Shown: positions 36,960 through 46,385 of the stretch, one piece after another
Layout: each line of letters starts with the position of its first letter
Numbering within the stretch: the stretch's first letter is position 1
Source of the DNA: Actinomycetota bacterium
GTDB lineage: Bacteria; Actinomycetota; Actinomycetes; Streptosporangiales; Streptosporangiaceae
Length of the DNA: 64,000 bases
Direction: 5' to 3'
Assembly: GCA_027313705.1 (NCBI GenBank)
Contig: DAHVDE010000040.1
Location: 28,693-92,692, forward strand
The notes under the pieces: model-generated
Database searches by the model: none
Seen by the model: the letters and a program-made list of their open reading frames with translations, nothing else
What the model was told of the DNA's origin: nothing
Position numbers and translations under genes: made by a program

Positions 36960-37635
36960 GCTGGCTCATCCTGGCGCCGCGATGCGTGGGAGCACCGGCC
37001 GCCGCGTCCGCGAAGGAGCTCCCGGCGCGCGCTGGCTCTCGTCGCCTTGGCTCTGGTCGCGCTGGCTCTGGTCGCGCTGGCTCTGGTCGCGCTGGCTCTG
37101 GTCGCGCTGGCTCTGGTCGTGCTACGGCACGGCCTTTGCGGTGCCTGCCGCGCCGTAGCCTGGCCAGCGCCACCTCGGGGGGAACCCAGATCCACTTGCG
37201 ATATGACCAGAATCTGAACAAGGTGCCAAGGCCGATGCCGAGCAGGTTCGCGACGTTGTACCAAAGGCGGCCCTGCAGGCCGATGAGGTCAGTGATCAGC
37301 CAAAGGCAGGCGTACTGGATCAGCAGGCCGACGCCGTTCAGCACGAAGAATGTGACCGACTCGTTGCCCGCGCCCGCGCCCTGGCGGTTCTTGAAACTCC
37401 AGTAGCGGTTGCCGAGAAACGTGACGACAGTCGCCAGCACGGTGGCGGCCGTCAGCGAGGTGAATTTTCCGAGATCCAGGCTGTAATGGAGCAGGTCGGC
37501 GCCGACTATGACGACAACTACTCCGGTAAGGCCGACGATGCCGAATTTGGCGCCTTCATGAATTAGCTGGCGGAACCGCTGGTAGAGGCTGACCAGGTTA
37601 CGCTCGGGCCGGCCGACGGAGCCGCCAGCGCTCAA
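36874..37635 (-). CDS. GtrA-family membrane protein with repetitive C-terminal tail
   Basis: The 253-residue protein has four membrane helices of the GtrA/DPMS type (FGIVGLTGVVVVIVGADLL; FTSLTAATVLATVVTFLGNRYWSF; FFVLNGVGLLIQYACLWL; NVANLLGIGLGTLFRFWSYRKWIW) and a disordered tail with five RPEPA repeats and Arg/Ser/Pro-rich sequence. GtrA proteins help flip polyprenyl-linked sugars or partner cell-wall glycosyltransferases. I place the start at TTG 37635, which overlaps the stop of the upstream GtrA gene (TTGA). The first 40 codons of the longer open frame lie in that gene. The tail is encoded by the 15-bp tandem repeat and overlaps GT51 by 86 bp. Confidence 0.82.
   Translation of the reverse strand: MSAGGSVGRPERNLVSLYQRFRQLIHEGAKFGIVGLTGVVVVIVGADLLHYSLDLGKFTSLTAATVLATVVTFLGNRYWSFKNRQGAGAGNESVTFFVLNGVGLLIQYACLWLITDLIGLQGRLWYNVANLLGIGLGTLFRFWSYRKWIWVPPEVALARLRRGRHRKGRAVARPEPARPEPARPEPARPEPARPEPRRREPARAGSSFADAAAGAPTHRGARMSQPSSNGSRPRHGSAVRSAPQGPWPPARSS
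37034..37123. repeat. 15-bp tandem repeat, six units, coding
   Basis: Units of GGCTCTGGTCGCGCT start at 37034 (diverged first copy), 37049, 37064, 37079, 37094 and 37109 (one change). On the minus strand they encode the Ala-Arg-Pro-Glu-Pro repeats of the GtrA tail. Four central copies are identical, so the array is recent and likely varies between strains. Confidence 0.9.
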
Positions 37636-38162
37636 TTGCGGTTTCCGGCCTGATCGCTGGCGGCTGGTGAAGAACTGGCGGCCGGAGCAAGCACTGGCTC
37701 GATTGCCTCGTGCCCGACCGGCGGGTCCTGGCGCATGTCTGGCCAGACCCACTTGCGGTAGGACCAGAACCTGAACAGGGTGGCCAGCACGATGCCGACG
37801 AGGATGGCGATGTTCGCGGGTACCTTGCCGTTGTAACCGATGACGTGCACGGTGAACCCGAGGCAGCCGAGCTGGATCAGCAGGCCGACCCCGTTCAGCA
37901 CGAAGAACAGCACGCCTTCGCGGCCGAAGCTAGTACGTTCCCTGTGCTTGAAGGTCCAGTACCTGCTTGCCAGGTACGCGAAACCGGTGGCCACGATCGT
38001 GGCAATGACGTTCGCGGTCAGCCAGCCGATATGCATGCCTGACCGCAGCACGTTGGTTCCGCCGTCGGTAATGACGACGCCGATGATCCCGACGACGCCG
38101 AACTTCGCGCCTTCGTGCATGAGTTGCCTGAAACGTTCGTACAGTCTCCTGGCACTATCCAC
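37632..38162 (-). CDS. GtrA-family membrane protein
   Basis: The 176-residue protein has the same four-helix GtrA fold as its downstream neighbour and a near-identical opening (RLYERFRQLMHEGAKFGVVG against SLYQRFRQLIHEGAKFGIVG), so the two are tandem duplicates. The tail is short and Ala/Ser-rich. GTG 38162 has GGAGG about nine bases upstream. It is divergent from the ABC transporter operon; the 198-bp gap between them holds both promoters, including a -10-like TATTGT at 38345-38350 on the plus strand. Confidence 0.88.
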   Translation of the reverse strand: MDSARRLYERFRQLMHEGAKFGVVGIIGVVITDGGTNVLRSGMHIGWLTANVIATIVATGFAYLASRYWTFKHRERTSFGREGVLFFVLNGVGLLIQLGCLGFTVHVIGYNGKVPANIAILVGIVLATLFRFWSYRKWVWPDMRQDPPVGHEAIEPVLAPAASSSPAASDQAGNRN

Positions 38163-38360
38163 CGAGGTGGCCTCCGTTCGATTTCATCATTTCGCGGTGC
38201 TACCCGCAGCACCGGGCATCGATGCACGGCATCGGAACGTGACATCAGGTACCGAGCGCAAGATTACCGTGCTGAGATCGGTACGTGGTCTGAGCCGGTG
38301 ATTCGCGCATGACGATGTTGTCGGTGACGAGGCTCTTCGCAACCTATTGTAGCGGATTGA

Positions 38361-39419
38361 GTGCGTTTAGTGATGGATATGCCGGCTGAGGGCGCAAGCG
38401 GGCACACGGAGGCGGCCGGGCGGCTCCCGGAGGAGCAGGAAACCTATGAGGGACTGTCAGTACCGGCAGGTATGGTCTGCGACGTGGCTGAGCGTGAGGT
38501 ACTGATCAGGGCGAGGGGGTTGACCAAGGTATTCGGGCAGTTCAGGGCGGTAGACGGCATTGACTTTGAGCTGACTAGAGGCGAGGTCTTCGGGTTCCTC
38601 GGCCCGAACGGGGCAGGTAAGTCGTCTACGATGCGCATGATCGGATGCGTCTCGCCGCCGTCTGGCGGTGAACTGAGAATTTTTGGTCTCGATCCAGTTA
38701 ACGACGGGCCGTCGATCAGGGCGAGGCTCGGCGCCGTCCCGCAAGAAGACACGCTTGACGTCGAGTTGACCGTGCGCGAGAACCTTCTTATCTACGGCCG
38801 TTACTTCGGGTTGCGCAGGGATGTGATCAAGGAGCGTACGGCCAGACTGCTCGACTTCGTCCAGCTTGCTGAGCGGGCCGACGACCAGGTCGAGCCGCTT
38901 TCCGGCGGGATGAAGCGACGGCTGACGATCGCGAGGTCGCTGATCAGCGAGCCGGAGATCCTGCTGCTTGACGAACCGACTACCGGGCTCGATCCGCAGG
39001 CCAGGCATGTCGTGTGGGACCGGCTTTACCGGCTCAAGCAGCAGGGGGTGACGCTGGTGCTCACCACCCATTACATGGACGAGGCCGAGCAGCTATGCGA
39101 CCGGCTGGTCGTCATGGACCGCGGCAAGATCGCGGCCGAAGGCTCGCCGCGCGAGCTCATCGCCGCGCACTCCACGCCTGAGGTGCTCGAGCTGCGGTTC
39201 AGGATCGACGAGCAAGAACAGGCTGTGGAGAAGCTGGCTGATCTTCCTGACGTGCGGATCGAGGTGCTCGCCGACCGGATCCTGGTCTACACCGCAGACG
39301 GTGACGCGGCGCTCGCGGACGTCGGACGCTGCGGCCTGGAGCCGCTGACCTCGCTGATCCGCAGGAGCTCGCTCGAGGACGTGTTCTTGCGGCTCACCGG
39401 CCGCAGGCTGGAGGACTGA
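38361..39419 (+). CDS. ABC transporter ATP-binding protein (DrrA/NodI type)
   Basis: The 352-residue protein has Walker A GPNGAGKSS near 81-89, signature LSGGMKRRLTIARSL, Walker B LLLDEPTTGLDP and the His switch LTTHYMDEAEQL, plus the C-terminal extension of the DrrA/NodI family. It powers the two ABC-2 permeases encoded next. The first 45 residues of the 38361 frame are hydrophilic and not typical; ATG 38475 is a possible later start. Export of a lipid, sugar-lipid or drug is likely; the gene order does not say which. Confidence 0.92.
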   Translation: MRLVMDMPAEGASGHTEAAGRLPEEQETYEGLSVPAGMVCDVAEREVLIRARGLTKVFGQFRAVDGIDFELTRGEVFGFLGPNGAGKSSTMRMIGCVSPPSGGELRIFGLDPVNDGPSIRARLGAVPQEDTLDVELTVRENLLIYGRYFGLRRDVIKERTARLLDFVQLAERADDQVEPLSGGMKRRLTIARSLISEPEILLLDEPTTGLDPQARHVVWDRLYRLKQQGVTLVLTTHYMDEAEQLCDRLVVMDRGKIAAEGSPRELIAAHSTPEVLELRFRIDEQEQAVEKLADLPDVRIEVLADRILVYTADGDAALADVGRCGLEPLTSLIRRSSLEDVFLRLTGRRLED

Positions 39420-40240
39420 TGGCACTGGCCAAGACGGGGGCGGCAGCACGCGAGCCGGCTCGGGCGCTTTCACCGTTCGCGGTCAGGCAGTTCAGGTTCT
39501 GGCTGACCAACTACCGCAGGACCTGGCGCGGAACGGTCTTTTCTGGACTGCTCAATCCCGTGCTGTATCTCGGTGCCATGGGACTCGGCCTCGGTTCGCT
39601 GGTAGACGCGCACGGCACAGCCAGTCTCGGCGGCGTCAGCTACCTTCAGTTCCTGGCTCCTGGCCTGCTGGCCAGCGCCGCCATGCAGATGGCGATGGGC
39701 GAGTCGACCTGGCCGGTCTTCGGGTCGGTTAAGTGGCTGAAGACGTATCAGGCCGCTGCCGCGACCCCGCTGCGACCCGCCGACCTCTATTACGGTCACC
39801 TGCTCTTCACCGCCATGCGGCTGGCGCTGAACTCGGTGGTGTTCCTTGTAGTCATGGCCGCGTTCGGCGCGGTCAGGTCCCCGTGGGTGATCGCGGCACT
39901 TCCGGTCGCCGTGCTAACCGGGCTGGCGTTCGCCGCTCCGCTTGAGGCCTTCGCGATCACATGCAAGAAGGAGACTGCCTTTTTGCTGATCTTCAGGTTC
40001 GGTATTATCCCGCTCTTCCTGTTTTCTGGAACTTTCTTCCCGATAACACAGCTTCCTGCGGTCATCAGGCCGCTCGCCTACGTCACGCCCCTGTGGCACG
40101 GAGTCGTGCTCTGCCGCTCGCTCAGCCTGGGCACGGCCACACCTGGCGAGGCGCTGATCCACGTTGGTTACCTGCTCGCGCTGACCTGCGCGGGAAGTTT
40201 CTTCGCCTGCCTGGCCTACCAGCGGAGGCTGTATGCCTGA
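39419..40240 (+). CDS. ABC-2 type permease
   Basis: The 273-residue integral membrane protein has six hydrophobic segments and the ABC-2 pattern (QFRFWLTNYRRTWRGTVFSGLLNPVLY; FLFSGTFFPITQLPAVIRPLAYVTPLWHGV). ATG 39419 overlaps the ATPase stop (TGATG). With the next gene it forms a heterodimeric channel. Confidence 0.9.
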   Translation: MALAKTGAAAREPARALSPFAVRQFRFWLTNYRRTWRGTVFSGLLNPVLYLGAMGLGLGSLVDAHGTASLGGVSYLQFLAPGLLASAAMQMAMGESTWPVFGSVKWLKTYQAAAATPLRPADLYYGHLLFTAMRLALNSVVFLVVMAAFGAVRSPWVIAALPVAVLTGLAFAAPLEAFAITCKKETAFLLIFRFGIIPLFLFSGTFFPITQLPAVIRPLAYVTPLWHGVVLCRSLSLGTATPGEALIHVGYLLALTCAGSFFACLAYQRRLYA

Positions 40241-41084
40241 ACTGACCGTTCCGACGCTGCGGGAACTCCCGCTGCGGATACTGCCGCCCGCCCTGCTGCG
40301 CACCGGTCGCTACGGCCTCGGCGGACGCGGCAGCGCGCACCTGGTCGAACGGCACGCCAGGGTCTACCGGCGAACGTGGGGCGTGCTCATCTCCGGTTTC
40401 GTCGAGCCGCTGTTCTACCTGCTGTCGATCGGCATCGGCCTCGGCAAGCTCGTGGGTACCGTGACCGGGCCTGGCGGGCACGTCATCGGCTTCACGAGCT
40501 TCGTCGCCCCTGCGCTGCTGGCTACCTCGGCGATGAACGGCGCGGTGCTCGACTCGACGTTCAACGTATTTTTCCGGCTGAAGTATGCGAAGCTCTACGA
40601 CTCCACGCTGGCAACGCCCATGCGGGCGGACGAGATCGCGCTCGGTGAGATCGGCTGGGCGCTGATCAGGGGGAGCCTGTACGCGACCGCCTTCATGGCG
40701 GTCATGCTGGCGCTCGGCCTGGTGCACTCGGCCTGGGCGCTGCTAGACGTGCCGGTCGCGATCCTGATCGGGTTTGCCTTCGCCGGAGCGGGCATGGCCG
40801 GGACCACCTTTATGCGGAGCTGGCAGCATTTCGAGTTCATTACGCTGTCGACTCTGCCGATGTTCTTGTTTTCCACGACGTTCTACCCGCTGGGGGTCTA
40901 TCCGCGGCCAGTTCAGATGTTCATCGAGGTCACGCCGCTATACCAGGGAATCGTGCTGTTGCGCGGACTGACACTAGGGATCGTCGGTCCTGGGTTGCTG
41001 CCCAGGGTCGGCTACCTGGTGATCATGGGCATCGCCGGACTTATCGTGGCCGGCCGCCGCATCCAAAGGCTGCTGCTGGCATAG
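40233..41084 (+). CDS. ABC-2 type permease
   Basis: The 283-residue permease resembles the preceding one (HARVYRRTWGVLISGFVEPLFYLLSIGIGLG; FLFSTTFYPLGVYPRPVQMFIEVTPLYQGI) and overlaps its 3' end by 8 bp. It has a longer hydrophilic N-terminus. A perfect terminator hairpin follows the stop by 9 bp. Confidence 0.9.
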   Translation: MPELTVPTLRELPLRILPPALLRTGRYGLGGRGSAHLVERHARVYRRTWGVLISGFVEPLFYLLSIGIGLGKLVGTVTGPGGHVIGFTSFVAPALLATSAMNGAVLDSTFNVFFRLKYAKLYDSTLATPMRADEIALGEIGWALIRGSLYATAFMAVMLALGLVHSAWALLDVPVAILIGFAFAGAGMAGTTFMRSWQHFEFITLSTLPMFLFSTTFYPLGVYPRPVQMFIEVTPLYQGIVLLRGLTLGIVGPGLLPRVGYLVIMGIAGLIVAGRRIQRLLLA

Positions 41085-41093
41085 CGAACTGGA

Positions 41094-41136
41094 AAGTGCC
41101 CCGCCATCGGCTGACTAGCGAGATGGCGGGGCACTT
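41094..41136 (+). terminator. Terminator of the ABC exporter operon
   Basis: AAGTGCCCCGCCATC (41094-41108) pairs perfectly with GATGGCGGGGCACTT (41122-41136), a 15-bp stem with a 13-nt loop. Confidence 0.75.
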
Positions 41137-41491
41137 GCTTGGGCCGGCTGGCCGGAACGGGGGCTTCGGCCAGCCAGCGGCCCGGCGGCGGGGGACACCA
41201 CGCGGGCTCTCACGTCCGGTCCAGGCTCGGTCATCTCGGGCGGCGCCTGAGGGGGGCTCGGCGCGGCACTACCAGACCTGGGGGGTGCCCTGGCCGGACG
41301 GGCGAAGAAACGAGGCGCCGGGGGGAACGGCATTGCTCGGCCAGCGGGGTCTGCGGCCGGGCGTCGCCTGCGCCTATGCGAACGATTGCTCCTTCGCCTG
41401 AAGCTCTTCTGTTGTCGATCAGTACTTCGACGCTGCGACCCGCCTGCACGGTTTCGTGATCTGGCTTACACACCATCTCCACATCGTGACA
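41137..41491. other. Gene-free stretch
   Basis: About 355 bp between the ABC operon terminator and the DUF885 terminator. I see GC-rich sequence with small inverted repeats (GGCTGGCCG with CGGCCAGCC near 41146-41176) and no frame with a family signature or plausible ribosome site. Confidence 0.5.
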
Positions 41492-41522
41492 GCCGCCCGC
41501 ACGGCCACGGGTGGCGGGCGGC
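41492..41522 (-). terminator. Terminator of the DUF885 gene
   Basis: GCCGCCCGC (41492-41500) pairs with GCGGGCGGC (41514-41522) across a 13-nt loop, six bases beyond the stop of the minus-strand gene. Confidence 0.5.
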
Positions 41523-41527
41523 GGGAA

Positions 41528-43186
41528 CTAAAAGCGGGCCAGGGCCTCCCGCAGCGGATCAAGCCCGAGCGACCCGAGGGCCAGTGCCCGGCTGTGGAAC
41601 TGCTTGAGGTCGAAGTCGGCGCCCTTGCGTTGCCTGACCTCCTCGCGGGCACTCAGCCAGGTCCGCTCGCCCAGCTTGTACGAGGACGCCTGCCCGGCCC
41701 AGCCAAGGTAACGGTCAAGCTCGAACCGCAGGAGCGCGTCGTCAACCTGGACCCGCGACCGCAAGTACTCCCAGGCAAGCTCGACGTTCCATACCTCGCC
41801 AGGATGCCAAGGCGAGTCGTCAGGAATCGGAAGCTCCATATGAACGCCGAGGTCGATCACGACCCGCGCGGCCCTGAGCAACTGTGCGTCAAGCATTCCC
41901 AGTCTGTTGCCCGGATCGGACAGGTAGCCAAGCTCGTCCATCAGGCGTTCGGCGTACAAGGCCCAGCCCTCGCCGTGCCCAGACACCCAGCACATAAGCC
42001 GTTGCCAGCGGTTGAGCTGTTCTTGCAGGTGGATGGCCTGAGCCACCTGGAGATGATGCCCTGGGACACCTTCGTGGTAGATAGTGGTGAGTTCTTTCCA
42101 GGTGGAGAAGTCTTCGACTCCGTCGGCGAGCGCCCACCACATCCGCCCTGGCCGGCTCCAGTCCTCGTTCGGCCCGGTGTAGTAGATTCCGCCGTCCTCG
42201 GTCGGCGCGATCATGCACTCGATCGTCCTGGCCGGCTCCGGGATGTCGAAGTGCGTGCCGTTCAGTTCGGCGATGGTGGCGTCGGCGATGCCCTGCATCC
42301 AGTCACGCAGCGCGTCGCGCCCGAAGATACGGCGCTCGGGATCGGCGTCGAGCGCCTTCACCGCCTCGGCCACGTTGCCGCCAGGCACGATCTTGCCTGC
42401 GGTGCTCGACATCTCAGTTTCTATCCTGATGACTTCCTGCCAGCCCCACTGATAGGCCTCGTCGGGATCGATCGTGGTGCCGAGGTACTGGCGCGATAGC
42501 AGGGTGAAACGCTCCCTTCCCACCGCGTCCTTCTCCGGTGCGAGCGGCAGCAGGTCGTTCCGCAGGAACTGGCCAAGCTCCGCGGTAGCGGCACTGGCGA
42601 TGCTGGCTGCCTGCTCAAGCTCGGCTCGGATGGTGCCAGTCGCCCCCGTGCGCTCTACCAGCCCGTCATAGAAAGCCGCGCCAGGCGCTGTCCAGTCGGC
42701 GCATTGCTTAGCGCATGCGATGACCTGGCGCTTGGCGGCTACGTGGCCTGCCCTGGCGGCCTCGAGCAGGGTCGCCCGGTAGCCGGCATAGGCGGCACTG
42801 ACGCCCCGCATCCGGCTGGCGAGGTTGCGCTGGGCCTCTTCACCGCTGGTGGGCATGAGATCGAAGATCTGGCGGACGGCCTGGAGCCAGCTGGCCACCA
42901 CGTTCAGTTCGCTGGCGGTGGTACCGCTGTCGTAGATGTCGTTGAATACGGTCAGGCGCTCGACCATGGCGTCCTTGGCCACCTGCTCGCGGTCGTTGGC
43001 GACGGTCGCCTTCGCCAGCTCGGCCATGGTCCGCCGGTTCAGCTCATCGAGCGCCTCGAACCCTGACGGGCTCAGGTCCGTCATCAGATCGTCGTAGCCG
43101 GTAATGCCTATCGAGGTAGCGGCAATCGGATTCAGGGCCGAGAACTCAGCTACATGACGGTCGGCGATCTCGTCCACAGTGCTCAT
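41528..43186 (-). CDS. DUF885 family protein, probable zinc metallopeptidase
   Basis: The 552-residue protein matches the DUF885 family over its length, with the metal-site motif HEGVPGHHLQ and the downstream Glu in HGEGWALYAERLMDELGYL, an arrangement like that of M3-type peptidases. No signal peptide is seen, so it is cytoplasmic. ATG 43186 is preferred because TATGTT (43199-43194) lies seven bases upstream on this strand, a leaderless -10; ATG 43198 overlaps it. Substrate unknown. It is followed by a hairpin and stands 48 bp downstream of the phosphotriesterase-like gene on the same strand. Confidence 0.88.
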   Translation of the reverse strand: MSTVDEIADRHVAEFSALNPIAATSIGITGYDDLMTDLSPSGFEALDELNRRTMAELAKATVANDREQVAKDAMVERLTVFNDIYDSGTTASELNVVASWLQAVRQIFDLMPTSGEEAQRNLASRMRGVSAAYAGYRATLLEAARAGHVAAKRQVIACAKQCADWTAPGAAFYDGLVERTGATGTIRAELEQAASIASAATAELGQFLRNDLLPLAPEKDAVGRERFTLLSRQYLGTTIDPDEAYQWGWQEVIRIETEMSSTAGKIVPGGNVAEAVKALDADPERRIFGRDALRDWMQGIADATIAELNGTHFDIPEPARTIECMIAPTEDGGIYYTGPNEDWSRPGRMWWALADGVEDFSTWKELTTIYHEGVPGHHLQVAQAIHLQEQLNRWQRLMCWVSGHGEGWALYAERLMDELGYLSDPGNRLGMLDAQLLRAARVVIDLGVHMELPIPDDSPWHPGEVWNVELAWEYLRSRVQVDDALLRFELDRYLGWAGQASSYKLGERTWLSAREEVRQRKGADFDLKQFHSRALALGSLGLDPLREALARF

Positions 43187-43234
43187 GAACCGGAACATAC
43201 AACGCCGGGCCGCCTCAGGCACAGGCCAGGCAGG

Positions 43235-44197
43235 CTAGACCGCCGGATTCATGGTGAAATATCTCATCGGATTACCGACGAGCATCATCTTGATCTGCTC
43301 AGTGCTCACTCCACGTTCAGTCAAGGTCGGCAATACGTGATCGTGGATGTAAAGATAGTTGCCCGCCTTCGACGGGTCATGCGGATACCAGTCGATGTAG
43401 CAGGCGGCGTCATGCGAGAGCACCATCGACGCCGCATAGCCGCGGTGACAAAGCTCGGCGATGATTCCGGCCCTGCGCTGCAGTGACGGCGACATGCCGA
43501 TGCCGAACCTGTCCATGCCAAGTAGGCAGCCGGCGTCGGCTATCTCGGCCAGGTACTCGACGTCCTTGCTGTCACCGCTATGCCCGATCACCACCCGGCC
43601 CAGGTCTGCGCCTTCCTCGCGCAGCACCCGCACGACTTCGAGCCCGTTCCTGGTCGCCGGGTGGGTGTGGACGGTGACCGGCGCCCCGGTGAGCACGTGC
43701 GCCCGCGCTACTGATCGCAGTACTCGCTCCACGCCCCGGGTAAGGCCAGGCTCGTCCACGGCGCACTTGAGGAACGCCGCCTTCACCCCCGTCCCTGCGA
43801 TCCCCGAAGTGAGGTCAGCAACGAACATCTCGGTCATCGGGTCTTCGCCGCTTGCGGTCAGCCGCCTGCTCCGGTACCTGAAGTAGAAAGGCACCTCGCT
43901 GAACGTGTAGATCCCGGTCGCCACGATGATGTTCATCGGCGTCTGCTCGGCGACGCGCTTGATCCGCGAGATGTCACGGCCGAGCCCGATCACTGTCGGG
44001 TCGGCGATCGTCGTGATCCCGCCGGCCACAGCCTTGTCGAGCTGGGCCACGGCATGCGCTACTCGCGCTTCCTCGTCCCAGTCGCCCGGGTAGTTCTGCC
44101 TGATCTCCTCGTTGAGCACGAACACGTGCTCGTGCATGAGCGTCGTTCCAAGTTCGGTCACGTCAACCGGACCGCGGACCGTCTCGACCATCGTCAT
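43235..44197 (-). CDS. Phosphotriesterase-family hydrolase (lactonase-like)
   Basis: The 320-residue (beta/alpha)8 amidohydrolase has the paired His in MHEHVFV, the Lys that carries the bridging carbamate in AAFLKCAVDE, the metal His residues in VTVHTHP and IGHSGDS, and the final Asp in LSHDAACY. Members cleave lactones or phosphotriesters; the native substrate is usually a lactone. I chose ATG 44197 because TACGGT (44209-44204) is six bases upstream on this strand and no ribosome site exists; a GTG at 44239 is a weaker choice. It is divergent from the acyl-CoA dehydrogenase gene, so it may belong to the same catabolic theme. Confidence 0.88.
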   Translation of the reverse strand: MTMVETVRGPVDVTELGTTLMHEHVFVLNEEIRQNYPGDWDEEARVAHAVAQLDKAVAGGITTIADPTVIGLGRDISRIKRVAEQTPMNIIVATGIYTFSEVPFYFRYRSRRLTASGEDPMTEMFVADLTSGIAGTGVKAAFLKCAVDEPGLTRGVERVLRSVARAHVLTGAPVTVHTHPATRNGLEVVRVLREEGADLGRVVIGHSGDSKDVEYLAEIADAGCLLGMDRFGIGMSPSLQRRAGIIAELCHRGYAASMVLSHDAACYIDWYPHDPSKAGNYLYIHDHVLPTLTERGVSTEQIKMMLVGNPMRYFTMNPAV

Positions 44198-44285
44198 GGG
44201 CAGACCGTAACGTGTGACGCGTACTGGCGGGTAGATCACCTACGGTGCTTCGCTACGCTTGGGCGGACGTCGCGGGAGGTAGCTG

Positions 44286-45551
44286 ATGGAATTCGGATTC
44301 GACGCTCGTACCGTGGAGTTGCGCGAGAGGTTGCTCGCCTTCATGGACTCCCATGTCTACCCGGCCGAGAAGATCTTCGCGGACCAGGTAGCGGAGGCCG
44401 CGACCAGCGGCGATGTCTGGCATCGCCCGGCCGTCATCGACGAACTGAAGGCGCAAGCACGCCAGCGCGGCCTGTGGAACCTGTTCCTTACCGTGCGCAC
44501 CCACAGCAACGGTGCCGACCAGGCAGGTCAGATCGCGGCCAGTTACGGCGCTGGCCTCACCAATCTCCAGTACGCCCCGCTCGCCGAGATCACCGGCCGT
44601 TCCGGCGCCCTGGCGCCCGAGGCTCTCAACTGCGCCGCCCCTGACACCGGCAACATGGAACTGCTCGCCGAGTTCGGCAGTGCGGAGCAGATCGAGCGCT
44701 GGCTGCTTCCGCTGCTCGACGGCGAGATCCGGTCCGCGTTCTGCATGACAGAACCCGACGTGGCCTCTTCTGACGCCATGAACATCTCGACCAGGATCCA
44801 GCGGGACGGTGACGTCTACGTGATCAACGGCCGCAAATGGTGGTCGTCAGGAGGCATGGACCCGCGCTGCAAGCTGCTGATCGTCATGGGCAAGAGCAAC
44901 CCGGACGCCGAGCGTCACCGCCAGCAGTCCATGATCTGCGTGCCGCCAGATACCCCTGGGGTGAACGTCAAGCGCAGCATGCGGGTATTCGGGTTCACCG
45001 ACTCCACCCACGGCGGCCACGCCGAGATTGAGTTCAACGACGTCAGGGTCCCGGCCGCGAACTTGATCGCTGGCGAGGGCGAGGGGTTCGCGATTGCGCA
45101 GGCGAGGCTGGGTCCTGGTCGCATACATCACTGCATGCGCCTTATCGGCATGGCCGAGCGCGCGCTCGAGGCGATGTGCGTGCGCGCCACGAACAGGGTC
45201 GCTTTCGGCAAGCCGATCGCTGAGCAGGGCGTGGTCCAGAACTGGATCGCCGAATCGCGGGTGCGGATCGAGCAGGCCAGGCTGCTGGTGCTGAAAACCG
45301 CCTGGCTGATGGACACGGTGGGCAACAAAGGCGCGCACACTGAGATCCAGGCGATCAAGATCGCGGTTCCCGCGATGGCGGAGTGGGTGATCGACAAGGC
45401 CATCCAGGCCCACGGCGCGGGCGGCATCAGCCAGGACTTCCCCTTGGCCCAGGCCTGGGCGAGCGCACGCAGCCTGCGTTTCGCCGACGGCCCTGACGAG
45501 GTGCACAAGCGCTCGCTGGCCAGGCGCGAGCTGGCGAAATATCGCGCCTGA
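44286..45551 (+). CDS. Acyl-CoA dehydrogenase (ACAD10/11-like)
   Basis: The 421-residue flavoprotein has the ACAD layout: N-terminal helices, middle beta domain ([31 protein letters not shown]) and C-terminal helices ([62 protein letters not shown]). The pattern fits ACAD10/11-type enzymes, some of which work on 4-hydroxyacyl-CoA or other long substrates. It would put the first double bond into an acyl-CoA with FAD. GGGAGG lies a few bases before ATG 44286. It is 72 bp from the SDR gene and may share its transcript. Confidence 0.92.
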   Translation: MEFGFDARTVELRERLLAFMDSHVYPAEKIFADQVAEAATSGDVWHRPAVIDELKAQARQRGLWNLFLTVRTHSNGADQAGQIAASYGAGLTNLQYAPLAEITGRSGALAPEALNCAAPDTGNMELLAEFGSAEQIERWLLPLLDGEIRSAFCMTEPDVASSDAMNISTRIQRDGDVYVINGRKWWSSGGMDPRCKLLIVMGKSNPDAERHRQQSMICVPPDTPGVNVKRSMRVFGFTDSTHGGHAEIEFNDVRVPAANLIAGEGEGFAIAQARLGPGRIHHCMRLIGMAERALEAMCVRATNRVAFGKPIAEQGVVQNWIAESRVRIEQARLLVLKTAWLMDTVGNKGAHTEIQAIKIAVPAMAEWVIDKAIQAHGAGGISQDFPLAQAWASARSLRFADGPDEVHKRSLARRELAKYRA

Positions 45552-45623
45552 CCAGGAGAACCTGTCAACTTCACAAGCTTTTATCCGGCAAATTTCCCCG
45601 CCAGAGAAAGGGATGCATTACCC

Positions 45624-46385
45624 ATGGCTGAGCAGGCACAGCGAGTAGCGATCGTTACCGGAGGCGCACGTGGCATCGGTGCGGCCATCGCCAGGCGGCT
45701 AGCGGCTGACGGCATGGCCGTCGGCGTGATCGACCTGAAGGAAGGCGACTGCGGCGCCACCGTCGAGGCGATCACCCGCGCAGGCGGCCGCGCGTTCGCC
45801 GCCGGCGCCGATGTGAGTGACTCCGCGCAGGTCGCGGCGGCGGTCGAGGCCATCGCGGCCGAACTCGGCCCGCCGGTGGTGCTGGTCAACAACGCCGGAG
45901 TGCTTCGCGACAACCTGATCTTCAAGATGAGCGACGACGACTGGGACACGGTCATGAACGTGCACTTGAAGGGCGCGTTCCTGATGAGCCGGGCCTGCCA
46001 GAAGTACATGGTGGAAGCCAAGTACGGCCGGGTGATCTGCCTGTCGTCAAGTTCCGCGCTCGGCAACCGCGGCCAGGCCAACTACTCCACAGCCAAGGCC
46101 GGACTTCAGGGCTTCGTGAAGACTCTCGCCAAGGAGCTTGGCCAGTTCGGCGTGACCGCCAACGCGATCGCGCCCGGTTTCATCGTGACCGACATGACGG
46201 CGGCCACGGCCGCGCGGGTCGGAGTCGAGTTCGAGGCGTTCCAGCAGGCGGCGGCGTCCCAGATCCCGGTGCGCCGGGTCGGCCAGCCTGAGGACGTCGC
46301 GCACGTGGCCTCGTTCTTCGCCAGCGAGGGCGCCGGGTTCGTCTCGGGCCAGGTGGTCTACGTGGCGGGCGGTCCTCTCAATTGA
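45624..46385 (+). CDS. SDR-family dehydrogenase (FabG-like)
   Basis: The 253-residue protein has the Rossmann motif TGGARGIGAAIA, NNAG in VLVNNAGVL, catalytic Ser in LSSSSALGNRG and Tyr-x3-Lys in YSTAKAG. It probably oxidises a 3-hydroxyacyl-CoA or similar alcohol. ATG 45624 follows AAAGGG. The stop overlaps the next start (TTGA), which ties it to the acyl-CoA dehydrogenase pair. Confidence 0.92.
   Translation: MAEQAQRVAIVTGGARGIGAAIARRLAADGMAVGVIDLKEGDCGATVEAITRAGGRAFAAGADVSDSAQVAAAVEAIAAELGPPVVLVNNAGVLRDNLIFKMSDDDWDTVMNVHLKGAFLMSRACQKYMVEAKYGRVICLSSSSALGNRGQANYSTAKAGLQGFVKTLAKELGQFGVTANAIAPGFIVTDMTAATAARVGVEFEAFQQAAASQIPVRRVGQPEDVAHVASFFASEGAGFVSGQVVYVAGGPLN

Noticed and set aside
37034..37123. 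CRISPR-like array of regular 15-bp units
   Set aside because: There are no spacers; the units are contiguous and encode a repetitive protein tail.
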